Shown: positions 34,906-43,878 of the stretch, piece after piece
Position numbering within the stretch: position 1 is the stretch's first letter
How the letters are laid out: every line of letters begins with the position of its first letter
Assembly (NCBI GenBank): GCA_948099385.1
Contig: CANUEZ040000117.1
Location: 234,001 to 298,000, forward strand
Direction of reading: 5' to 3'
Source of the DNA: Fasciola hepatica
Lineage: Eukaryota > Platyhelminthes > Trematoda > Plagiorchiida > Fasciolidae
Length of the DNA: 64,000 nucleotides
Notes under the pieces: generated by a model
Told to the model about the DNA's origin: nothing
Seen by the model: only the letters and a program-made list of their open reading frames with translations
Databases searched by the model: none
Position numbers and translations under genes: made by a program

Positions 34906-35832
34906 GTGCGCCGAGGAAGTGTGACAGAAGTAGCGCTTGCGGCTGCCTCGTGCACGAACCGCATAGTCAAACTAGCGATAAACATGGCATGATCTGCCTA
35001 TCACTATAGAGGCCTCTTTCTAGAAGGCCACCCTGAAGGAGGGCTTCGATTTGGGAGTCTGGCAAGCGAACGGGTGTCACCTGTGATAACGCAAGTGAAA
35101 TAAGTTAATGTTGCAGTTCTCTGTGACTTTGAAACCGTGCCTGGGTTCGGACCGCAGCTCCAAAGCCCTCGGGTCCGGTGGCTTTGCCTGTGGATGACAT
35201 CCGGTCACCTGAAGGGCAAAACAAACATGACAACGAAAGAAACGTGTAAGTTACTACGAGGTGAATGAATTATTTTAAGAAGTAAAAAGAAACAACTGAT
35301 TGAAACCACTCAATCTGGGTTAAAAAAGAATTGACAGCATAGGTCCCCAAGGAGGAAACCAGAAAATAAAATAAATGGGAGAGCGGAAAATCACATGCGG
35401 TAGATTGTGTCGGTTGCCGCTCGAAGCAAGACACTGGAGAGATCCGCCGCAGCCGGCTACTCGACCCGATAAACCTCGGGGGTTCAACGCGGGCGGTGGG
35501 GTTGTCAGGTGCTTAAGGCGAACGTGTCAGTGGGGTTTTCTCTCCGCTCACCCCAGTGAATGGCCTAGTATAGGTTCGGCTTGGTAAAGGGGTGTTCTGG
35601 TCGGTCTCTTTGGAAACGAGTGTATCCTGCGTATGGGTCTCCAGCGTGAGCGCAGTGGACGATGGACGCGAAAACTTACCGGGGCAGTCAGTGTCCTGTC
35701 GTTAGCCAGCGGGTATTCTGAAAAAACGGTGCAAGCCCCTCTAAAACTGCAGGCTTCTAGTGATGGTATCCGGAGATGATGGATGAGCAGAACATCAAAG
35801 AGGTTGTTTACCGGCAAAAAAGGTAAATGGCC

Positions 35833-36033
35833 TCAGTGTGGAAAGCAAACCTCGAACGGGCAGCCACAAGAGCGTTTTTCTTGTTGTTTTTTTAAACTTT
35901 CTTGCGGGATCCAACGTACCGTACCTGCGAAACAAACGGGTTTCCTGACTACCCCTCCGCAGTTGCAAGCCGATTGAAGCGGCTCTATGTTGAGGGCTGT
36001 GTCAGGACGGCCAGGCAACCGGGTCACCGGTGT
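35833..36033 (-). pseudogene. Gypsy-C: C-terminal tail of Pol
   Basis: Minus-strand frame with CGGVVRKPVCFAGTVRWIP, resembling the GGVVTRSGRxVRFP tail that ends Pol in CsRn1-like elements. It resumes just beyond the outer edge of the BEL-1 3' LTR, as expected if BEL-1 inserted into Gypsy-C. Confidence 0.5.
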
Positions 36034-36408
36034 TGTTGAACGTTTGAGCAATTCGTAGCCAAATTCGCAACGGATCCCGAAATCAAAAGACGATTATCCG
36101 TGATATTCTACGATTTTAAATTATTACAATAAACAATGACATAAACAATATACAAACCTCAATAATACGATCACAAGGACTCAACAACGAGAAACCGAAT
36201 AGCAGCGTGTGAGCAGACAGCACGTGCGTCACACAGGTCCTGAACAAGGATGTGCCAAAGTAGCGCTCTGGGCGCGAACAAACAACAATTGGTCCAGAAA
36301 AACAACCAGTTCGTAAAGACAAGTCAATAGTGTATGCAAATGAGTGATGTTGGGAAAAACACTGAATCGCGAGGAAAAAAGGGGGACTTTCCACGACAGG
36401 CTGTTACA
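36034..36408 (-). repeat. BEL-1 3' LTR (375 bp)
   Basis: On the minus strand it starts TGTAACAGCC and ends CGTTCAACA. It differs from 49139-49515 at about four sites. Confidence 0.85.
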
Positions 36409-36436
36409 CCGCCCACCAAAATCCTCCTGGATCCTT
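36409..36436 (-). promoter_or_regulatory. BEL-1 polypurine tract
   Basis: Minus strand AGGATTTTGGTGGGCGG directly before TGTAACAGCC. BEL-2 has GGATTTTGGGGGCCGG directly before its 3' LTR. This is the expected plus-strand primer site. Confidence 0.65.
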
Positions 36437-36669
36437 AGCAGAGTCAAAGGTTCGGTATAGAGGTATTGATTCTTCCTACCTGCCTAGGCCCTGCTGTCAG
36501 TGCGCGCGTCTAATGCTCGTCGTCAACGTTCTACTACTGGTGGCACCTAATCCACTGGATACATAGACGTGAGGCTAGACTACATCTTCCACAAGACCAA
36601 ATGACCGATGGCGGGCGTGAAGGCTCACACGGACGTTGTTCTCGTAAGGGGCCGTCCGGTCCTGGATGT

Positions 36670-37060
36670 ACGTGCTTGAGTGAGTGTGTGTGAGTGTGTG
36701 TGTGTGCCGGGGTGTACAATGAAATCACAGATATGACTACACATCAAAGGAGGACTTTCTGCAATGTCAACAAAAGACTGCGTGGCAAGAAAACGAGTAA
36801 AATGTAGCATGTGTGTGACCCGAGCTCCGCTACTTCCACATATGCAAGGGGCATTCGGTAACGTCAACAAAAAGCAAAACAACGAACACTGTCACATGTT
36901 TGATGGGTTTACGGGATGTAGAGTGCGTCGTGCATGCGTGTATGTATCGGGATATACAATGGAATCGCACTCATCACCACATATCGGAAAGAACCTCCTG
37001 TAATGTCAACGAAAAGACCGCGAGCACCTTAACGTGTTTGACGGAGACCGTGTGGTATAT
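36670..37060 (+). repeat. Imperfect 120-bp tandem repeat in the BEL-1 3' region
   Basis: Three diverged units start near 36710, 36830 and 36950. Shared words are TACAATGRAATC, CACATAT, AATGTCAAC/AACGTCAAC and AAAGACYGCG. A (TG)n-rich stretch lies at 36680-36705. This 3' region is about 690 bases, against about 90 in BEL-2. Confidence 0.5.
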
Positions 37061-37094
37061 ATGGTGTTTCTTTATCCACCTCGATTACTGGTGT

Positions 37095-38044
37095 GAAAAA
37101 GGTTTACTGGGCCTCAGGGTTATCAGCTCCTCCGTCTTCGCTCTCGAGTAGGTTAATACTGCGTATGTCACGAATGAGCACTCCGTTAGCTGTCTTCACC
37201 TTCACCGTTCTTATCATTCCGTCAGTGCTTTTGATGGTTTCCGTAACTACTCCCAAAGACCAAGCGCTGAAATGTGCGCGTTAGTCGGCGATCATAACCA
37301 CGTCCCCAACTTTGAATGGTCTTGTTTTGGCCAGCCACTTCTGTCGAGTCTGCAAATCCGGTAGGTACTCCCGCAGCCATCGCCTCCAGAAGACCTTGGC
37401 CAGATAGTTCGCTTGCTTCCACCCGTGGAGGTAGCTCCCACGAAGGTTTACCGGCCCTTGGAAACCCTCGCTCGACCTTAACGTCAATAAGTCGTTTGGG
37501 GTGAGCGCCAGGTGGGTGAGGTCGCCGTTCAATACTGGAACCAGGGGGCGGTTGTTCAGGATTCGCTCCACCTCAGTCATGACGGTGTTCAGTGTCTCGT
37601 CATCGGGCAGCTGCTGCTCCATGATTGACAGCAATATCCGTCTGGCGGACCGGATCATGCGTTCCCATACGCCGCCTTGGTGGCTGGCCTGTGGGGGGTT
37701 GAAATGCCATCGTATGCCGTAGGCCACGGTTCGATCCTGCAGTTCGTCCCTGTTTATGTTCTTGTGCCAACGCTGCAATTCCCGGTGAGCGCCCACAAAG
37801 TTCGACCCATTATCTGAGTATATATCGGCCGGTACGCCTCTTCGGTTGATAAATCTTTGCAAGGCCCGTAGAACGAATCGGTCGTCATCGAATGTGCGAC
37901 TTCTAGGTGTACCGCACGTGACTTCATGCACGTCATGATACATCCGTATCGCTTTTCTAATCTTTTCCCGCACTTGATCCACAAGGGCCGGAAATAGTCC
38001 AACCCGGTGTCACTGAACGGCCACCAGCCCGTAGTCACCCTGCA
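37095..38044 (-). pseudogene. BEL-1 integrase
   Basis: After MAPLP and an in-frame stop (38047-38045) the reading resumes with GLDYFRPLW (first catalytic Asp; family GxDYFGP) and KRYGCIMTCMKSRAVHLEVA. A one-base shift near 37880 leads to the frame 37982-37281: INRRGVPADIYSDNGSNFVG (second Asp), FNPPQASHQGGVWERMIRSA (Glu), LTPNDLL and KQANYLAKVFWRRWLREYLP. A TAA at about 37281 is followed by in-frame RTVKVKTANGVLIRDIRSIN to about 37095. The DDE residues are kept but the frame is broken three times. Confidence 0.82.
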
Positions 38045-40063
38045 TTATGGTAGTGGGGCCATGAGTTGTTTGCCTGCTGTGGCATTGCGTCTCCTGCGTT
38101 GCACACACCGTCGGATTACGCGTTTTACAGTCTCTCGTTCTCTCAACAACCAAAGACGCTTTCGGATGATGCTCGTCACATGACTTTCCCCGGCATGTCC
38201 CTCCACGGCGTGGACATGTTGAATCATTATCTCTACTACTGGTTGTCTCGCAGACAGCAGTATAGGATACCTTGTGTCGAAGTTCAGGTGGGCGTTGGTC
38301 AGCCTACCATCCACCCGCAGCAGTCCGTCGATGAGTTTGGGGTTTAAACGCTTCAGCTCGCGTCTTGGAGATGGCATGTCTTTATTGGTCGGCCCCACTT
38401 CTTCCGCCCTCTTGAGTTCTCGGGCGAAAGCCTCGCGTTGTATCATTCTGAAAATATCGTACTCTGCCGCTTGTAGCTCATCGGGACCTATCGGGCCGAC
38501 CCGTATCCGACCTGAGGGCCGTAGCCCTTTCATGACTCGTAAATTTCTCTTGAACCTGGTTAACCAAACTAGCAAACGAAGCGTCTTCATCCAGGAAGAA
38601 AACCTGACCAGTCGCGATAGAATGGACGACGCTTCGACGACGTTGGTTGCTATCACTACGCCTTTGATCTCCAGTTCCACTTCCGCAGGGGTTTTTAATT
38701 CGAACACTGGCCAATCCTGTTTGGGCAGTTGCAGGAAGTTTAGCCCTCTCGTCCACGTGTCCAGTTGTCTGAAGTTGTTGGCACCTCGGGAGCACAGGTC
38801 GGCCGGATTATCGCCAGACCTGACATGACTCCACTGGTGCGTGGCTGATTCATCGTGGATAATCGTGAGCCGGTTAGCAACGAAAGTACTAAACCGGCTC
38901 CGGACGTTATTGATATAGTAAAGTACTATCGTTGAATCCGTCCAGAAGCTCACCGACCAAATGTAGAGATCGAAACATCTCTTCACAGCTTGCACCACCC
39001 TGACTGCCAACACGGCTGCGCTGAGTTCAAGGCGTGGGATTGAGACCGACTTCAGTGGAGCAACGCGGGCTTTGGCAAACAGGATCCTCGTGGTATATTG
39101 TCCATCTCCTGCGCACCATCGTCCGTACACCACAGCTCCATAACCGACTTCAGATGCATCGGAAAAGGCATGTAGTTCGCCAGTCCGTGTCGTATGGCCA
39201 GGAGTCAAACATCGTGGGATTCTTATGTCCCCTAATTTCTTCAAGGTGTTCCAAAATTCTTCCCAGTCCAACCGGTCCCCTCGGTCCAGTGACTGGTCCC
39301 AATCAACTTTCTTACGGCACAGCCGCTGCAGCAAGATCTTTCCGGGTAGCAGCCATGGTGAGACGAAACCGAGCGGGTCGAACAAACTTGAGACGGCAGA
39401 TAGTATGCCACGACGGGTTATTGGCAGCTCGGGAACGTTTAGTTCGAAAACAAAATCGTCCGTTTCCGCGTCCCATTGTATCCCTAAGGTGCGCTCGATA
39501 GGAAGTGGAGAGCCGTCCAAATCTCTTACCCTTTCGGCCTTTTCGTGATACGGGATGACTTTCAGCACTTCTGAAGCGTTCGACATCCATTTAGTTAGAT
39601 GGAAGCCGCCCTCTTCCAGCAATCTCGTCAGACCCCTGAACTGCTCTAGAGCTGATTCCACATCATCGAGTGGCCCAAGGTAGTCGTCGACGTAGAAGTT
39701 CCTGCTGACGCTATCTAATACCGTCCGATGTACTAGATCGCCAAGTTTGTTTGCTGATTCTCGGAGGGCGTAGTTCGCACAAAATGGTGACGATATGGCT
39801 CCGAAGGGGTGGACGGTCATTCTATAGTTCACCACTGCGTTGTCCCGGTCGCTCCCTTCCCACCACAGGAAACGCAAAGCATCTCGTTCTCCTACCGGAA
39901 TCTTCACCTGATGGAACATTTCCCTAATGTCGGCAGACGAAGCCACTTTACCCACTCTGAAACGGCACAAAACATCGATCAGTGGTGTGGTCCAGTCAGG
40001 CCCCTGTAGTAGGCGATCGTTTAACGACTTGCCCTGGAACTTGGCCGCACAGTCGAAAACCAC
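38045..40063 (-). CDS. BEL-1 reverse transcriptase/RNase H (open block of a broken polyprotein)
   Basis: 672 codons open. It begins [20 protein letters not shown], the BEL RT signature. [19 protein letters not shown] and [19 protein letters not shown] follow, with the catalytic NFYVDDYLG near residue 120. RNase H has [31 protein letters not shown] [15 protein letters not shown] and [12 protein letters not shown], then [19 protein letters not shown]. The end is the HHCC region of integrase ([15 protein letters not shown]). A stop separates it from the preceding protease block in the same frame. Enzyme motifs look intact, so decay is by stops and shifts. Confidence 0.88.
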   Translation of the reverse strand: MVFDCAAKFQGKSLNDRLLQGPDWTTPLIDVLCRFRVGKVASSADIREMFHQVKIPVGERDALRFLWWEGSDRDNAVVNYRMTVHPFGAISSPFCANYALRESANKLGDLVHRTVLDSVSRNFYVDDYLGPLDDVESALEQFRGLTRLLEEGGFHLTKWMSNASEVLKVIPYHEKAERVRDLDGSPLPIERTLGIQWDAETDDFVFELNVPELPITRRGILSAVSSLFDPLGFVSPWLLPGKILLQRLCRKKVDWDQSLDRGDRLDWEEFWNTLKKLGDIRIPRCLTPGHTTRTGELHAFSDASEVGYGAVVYGRWCAGDGQYTTRILFAKARVAPLKSVSIPRLELSAAVLAVRVVQAVKRCFDLYIWSVSFWTDSTIVLYYINNVRSRFSTFVANRLTIIHDESATHQWSHVRSGDNPADLCSRGANNFRQLDTWTRGLNFLQLPKQDWPVFELKTPAEVELEIKGVVIATNVVEASSILSRLVRFSSWMKTLRLLVWLTRFKRNLRVMKGLRPSGRIRVGPIGPDELQAAEYDIFRMIQREAFARELKRAEEVGPTNKDMPSPRRELKRLNPKLIDGLLRVDGRLTNAHLNFDTRYPILLSARQPVVEIMIQHVHAVEGHAGESHVTSIIRKRLWLLRERETVKRVIRRCVQRRRRNATAGKQLMAPLP

Positions 40064-40114
40064 CCGCAGTTTATTGGGTTTCTTGGGGTTGATAACCGGA
40101 TGGTGAGGCAGATA

Positions 40115-41179
40115 CTAGATACCCCTTTTGCTGTCGGTGTTAACAGGCACCTTTTCAACGTAACCGAGGGCCTCGTTCCGCTTCATCAAATCCGCGTATT
40201 GTTCCCACAGATTCTGGTCTCGAATGAAGCGTTCTTTTAGTCGTAGTAATCGTTGGAGAACATAATTTCTGTTGTCAGTCCACGGGTCGACCGATGTGCG
40301 CCATGAGAGGGGAACCTGGAACTGTGTTTTGAGGCCTCTAGTGCCTTGCCGTACCGTTTGTAGAGCGAAGTGATCCTCTTGAGACAACGTCGGTCTTTCG
40401 TCTCCAATGTCATGAAACTCCTTTTTATACAGCCGTTGCAGATGATACTCTATGCGGTCCGTTTCGGCGGATAAGTAATTCACGGATCCACGTACCCCTA
40501 CTGGACCGTATAACATCCATCCCAGAGCCGTGCGCACGGCATAAGGTGCCTGGCGGTCGCCCACTCTCTGGTCAAGCACCCAATGCGCCTCTGGCACGTC
40601 GCATCCGATGAGGAGATCCACTTCATCATCTTCCCAGTCTACAACGGTTACATCCTGCAGGTGGGGCCACCGAGTCAAGATTGCGTTCACCGACCTTGGT
40701 GCTCGCATGGGGAGATCCGCTAACGTGAATGCCTCCGTTGGTTCAATTTCCTCGTTAGTGTCTAGAGAGATGAGTTGCAGCCTTAATTTACCGGCAGTCA
40801 TTACCTGTGTTCCGCCCACCGTGCTCACTGCTAACGACGTCGCACCTTTAGCCAGTTGGTGTTTGGCGGCAAACCGCTCTTTCACTAAAGTGGTGTCGGA
40901 TCCACTATCAACGAAAGCCAACGCCTTGACTATCCCAGTCGGAGTAACCACTCTCACGGCCACTACGCCCAAACGTACCGGTTTACTGGCAGATTGTGAA
41001 GTTGAACAAATCACGCTGGGCTTGGTACTCCCCTCGGATACGGTTACTCTCGCCTGATGCAGCAGCCGATGGTGTCTGCCCGTGCAGCCCCCGTAACCAT
41101 ATCGATTCCTTGTCCTACAGGCTGCTGCCCGGTGCGTGGTGTTGAGACAGATAAAACATGCTCCTGCCATCCTCGCCAT
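40115..41179 (-). CDS. BEL-1 Gag knuckle and aspartic protease block
   Basis: 354 codons. A zinc-knuckle stretch, ACFICLNTTHRAAACRTRN with GCTGRHHRLLH, is followed by the retropepsin-like protease ALAFVDSGSDTTLVKERF (catalytic DSG). Next come VDLLIGCDVPEAHWVLDQRV and RTALGWMLYGPVG, conserved in BEL proteases. The block runs up to the RT, ending at a TAG just before the YLPHHPV motif. Same frame as the RT block. Confidence 0.85.
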   Translation of the reverse strand: MARMAGACFICLNTTHRAAACRTRNRYGYGGCTGRHHRLLHQARVTVSEGSTKPSVICSTSQSASKPVRLGVVAVRVVTPTGIVKALAFVDSGSDTTLVKERFAAKHQLAKGATSLAVSTVGGTQVMTAGKLRLQLISLDTNEEIEPTEAFTLADLPMRAPRSVNAILTRWPHLQDVTVVDWEDDEVDLLIGCDVPEAHWVLDQRVGDRQAPYAVRTALGWMLYGPVGVRGSVNYLSAETDRIEYHLQRLYKKEFHDIGDERPTLSQEDHFALQTVRQGTRGLKTQFQVPLSWRTSVDPWTDNRNYVLQRLLRLKERFIRDQNLWEQYADLMKRNEALGYVEKVPVNTDSKRGI

Positions 41180-41497
41180 TCCCCACCGTTCGTCTATCGT
41201 GGCGTTGCCGAACTTGGGGCATTCTGGTAGGCCATGGCTAGTACCACAGGATCGTCAATTTGGTTGCGCCGTAGCATCTCGTGAAATGACGTGTGTATTG
41301 GTCCAAGGCTGGTACTTTGGATGTTCCCGTACAGGGGTTTGGACTTGGGTAGTACTGGGCTTGTTTGCTCGGTTGCTGTCCCGGATGAGTCGGCCGAATC
41401 TGCTGTCAGCTATCTTCGTTTGCCTGTCCAAGTATTCGGTCAGGTCTTCGAAGTTAGCTTCTCTGTTGCCTTGACTTACCCGTTCTGCTTCTTCCGC

Positions 41498-42190
41498 TCA
41501 CCGACCCTGTAGTTCGGGAGAGAGGTGACGGACAATGCCTTCCAAAGTGTGCATGGCGTCTAGGTCAGCCCTGTAACCTAAATGGTCGAGGGCTATTGAG
41601 CAGTTCTGCATCTTGATCACCAGGTCGGCCATGGTGTAGACATCGCCCTTGGTTCTCTTTGCCTCTACCATCACGCCCTCTATTAGGTGACGGGCTACTT
41701 TGAAAGGTTGGCCAAGCAAGTCTCTTAGAATCTTCCTTGCCCTTGTGTAGCCTTGTTCTGGGTCGAGCATGGTGCACCCGTCGATAGCTTCTCTTGCTCG
41801 GCCTCGGCAGTAGTGACTAAGGTAGCGAAGCCTTTGCCCAGGGTCGGTTACCTTATTTTCAACGAACGTCTCGAACGGCTTGACAAACTTGCAGTATTGC
41901 TCAGCTCGCCCGTCGAAAACCGTTAGCTCCACTCTAGGCAGATCGATCGATGGCGGTTTGTAGTCGGCGACCGGCGTGGGGTTCCCTACCTTATTGCATC
42001 CTAATCTATCGGAAGTGTCGAAGTCACTGGTCTCATGCTCTCGCTGTTTCTGTGTACACTTCTCTGCTTCCTGCGCCTGTGGTCTAGCCGAAAGTAACTG
42101 TTGCTCTAGTTCTAGTATTCTCAGCTTATATAAATCGACATCCTTACGATCAATATTGTTCTCAATAACACCACAGCGAGGTTTTTGTAG
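41498..42190 (-). pseudogene. BEL-1 Gag, main part
   Basis: Minus strand from the LINE junction: a coiled-coil piece with LYKLRILELEQQLLSAR, then PRVELTVFDGRAEQYCKFVK, RLRYLSHYCRGRAREAIDGC and ARKILRDLLGQPFKVARHLI, the BEL Gag core, ending HLSPELQGR and a TGA at 41500-41498. Recognisable Gag continues in frame after it (SQGNREANFEDLTEYLDRQT). A further frame disruption lies at about 41290-41180. Confidence 0.83.
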
Positions 42191-42442
42191 ATTTCGCTAA
42201 TTTTTCATATTAATTATTCTAGGAATATTTCACCAGCAACCTATATTAAACGTTTCACCATTGCCATATTTAAGAAATCTACACCTTGTCCAAACTACTA
42301 GTCCCTCATAATTCGTAGGAGCGACCCAGAGTTAACTACAAAAATAAAACAGCAGTAGCTATTCTTACCCGCCCTTGGGTGGTCTATCCGTTAGTCATTA
42401 TCTTAGATCAAATCGCCTACCAACAATATTCTGTAAAAATAA

Positions 42443-43363
42443 ATGGCCAGGTCAACCAGCAAACGGTCTCAGCCAGTGGCTTCTCGCTCTACAGCCAATC
42501 AGAAACCCAAACGACCCGAACACAAAGATACCCCTAATATGATAGAAATATTTGGAGAAGCCAGTAGAAGGGCCAGTGCCATTGAAAGTAACTTGGCAAG
42601 TATGTCTACCCATATTGCATCGGTTGATGATATATTATCTAAATTAACAACACTAACCTACCTTCTGGAGCCCTCGGCACTCCCCGGTCCCCAGAATCTA
42701 ATGGCAGCTAGTCAGTTTCTTGACTCAGTGGCATCGGAAATCCTGCGACGGCTGCAGAATGCAAAAAATGCAGTTGTTTTCAACATCCCAGATCGGCTGG
42801 ACATCACAATGGTTAAATCCACTATCCTTCAAGCCGCAGGCATGGCCCACTTTCCATGTCACTGCAGAAGACTAAGAAAAAGGTCACAAAAGCACTCTTG
42901 TCCCCTTCTATTCCAATTTACGGATGAAAAAATCGCTAGAGAATTCATTACTAAACAGCGTATAGTCTCAACTGCTTCACAGTTTAAATCAATCAAGATA
43001 CAAGCTGATAGAACGCCACTACAAAGGGAAGTGATACGATGTGCAGCTATAAATTCTAATCACATTGGCATTAAGATCCCAAAGTCACCCTCTTCCTCAA
43101 GCACCTTACCAAGGATCAACGAAACCCCTCAATCTTCTACCCCTAGAAGATCCACAGGGTTAGTTGATCTGGACGAATCTTTCCCCACCTCCCCACAGCT
43201 CCCCCAGCCAAAACGACAACACATATCGACAACACCTACAAGCTCATCCCAGGAGGGTCCTCACAATACGCCTCCACCTCCGGTCGACCGTTCCACGGGA
43301 CTTCAAGTTCCCAATGAAATAAAACCTGCAGCTCTAATATCTGTCCCCATAGGCCCCGTTTAA
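42443..43363 (+). CDS. CR1-A ORF1, first part
   Basis: 306 codons. The N-terminus is basic (SKRSQPVASRSTANQKPKRP), then a predicted coiled coil (about residues 35-75). An RRM-like core follows: NAVVFNIPDRLDITMVKSTI, CHCRRLRKRSQKHSCPLLFQ and EKIAREFITKQRIVS (about residues 105-180), and then a Ser/Pro-rich tail. ORF1 proteins of this class bind the LINE RNA. The frame stops at 43361-43363; related sequence continues in another frame from 43381. Confidence 0.75.
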   Translation: MARSTSKRSQPVASRSTANQKPKRPEHKDTPNMIEIFGEASRRASAIESNLASMSTHIASVDDILSKLTTLTYLLEPSALPGPQNLMAASQFLDSVASEILRRLQNAKNAVVFNIPDRLDITMVKSTILQAAGMAHFPCHCRRLRKRSQKHSCPLLFQFTDEKIAREFITKQRIVSTASQFKSIKIQADRTPLQREVIRCAAINSNHIGIKIPKSPSSSSTLPRINETPQSSTPRRSTGLVDLDESFPTSPQLPQPKRQHISTTPTSSSQEGPHNTPPPPVDRSTGLQVPNEIKPAALISVPIGPV

Positions 43364-43380
43364 AAACTGATGAAAAGCCC

Positions 43381-43878
43381 ATGCGTGCCACTCGTATGCC
43401 ACGTATGTCGCTGACAATAAAGAACCGTCCAGAAGAAAGGGTCAACGAGAGTTTAGTTGCCAAGGCTAAGTCTCCGTGCGGGCAAACGATACGGGGATGC
43501 ATGAATAATGACAATGATCGTTATTTCTCTAGACCGAATTCGGCACCGACCGACTTCCCTCATTTGGGATTTCCTCGCATCTCTCAACATATGAAACAAA
43601 ATAGTGCTTCCAAGATGATGATGCAACAACAATGGGACCATACCCATAATAAAAATAGATGGTTTGATGAACGAACTGCGTTCATGATTAACTCCGCACT
43701 AATGGAACCTTCCCATCAGCCTAATCTCCCATTATTTCCATCTTTCCTACCTCCCCCTCCGTTAAACTATCCAAGCGCATCGCATATCCCACCATCTACC
43801 AGCGGGTACCCCATATCTAGCCAAAGTGCCTATTTTTTTCCATACGTACCGTGGGCACAACATGGCCCCATAACCTAG
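43381..43878 (+). CDS. CR1-A ORF1, second part (or separate small ORF)
   Basis: 165 codons in a different frame from ORF1, starting 18 bases after its stop and overlapping ORF2 by 28 bases. N/P/S/H-rich, no domain. Either the C-terminal end of ORF1 after a frameshift or a third frame. Not resolvable from one copy. Confidence 0.5.
   Translation: MRATRMPRMSLTIKNRPEERVNESLVAKAKSPCGQTIRGCMNNDNDRYFSRPNSAPTDFPHLGFPRISQHMKQNSASKMMMQQQWDHTHNKNRWFDERTAFMINSALMEPSHQPNLPLFPSFLPPPPLNYPSASHIPPSTSGYPISSQSAYFFPYVPWAQHGPIT

Larger units (their letters stand above)
33550..35830. other. Repeat-rich stretch without a supported gene
   Basis: Contains the TA microsatellite at 34215-34280 and a short segment at 34845-34905 shared with 60192-60262. 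Otherwise nothing recognised. The minus-strand frame 34481-34696 is unassigned. Confidence 0.5.
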
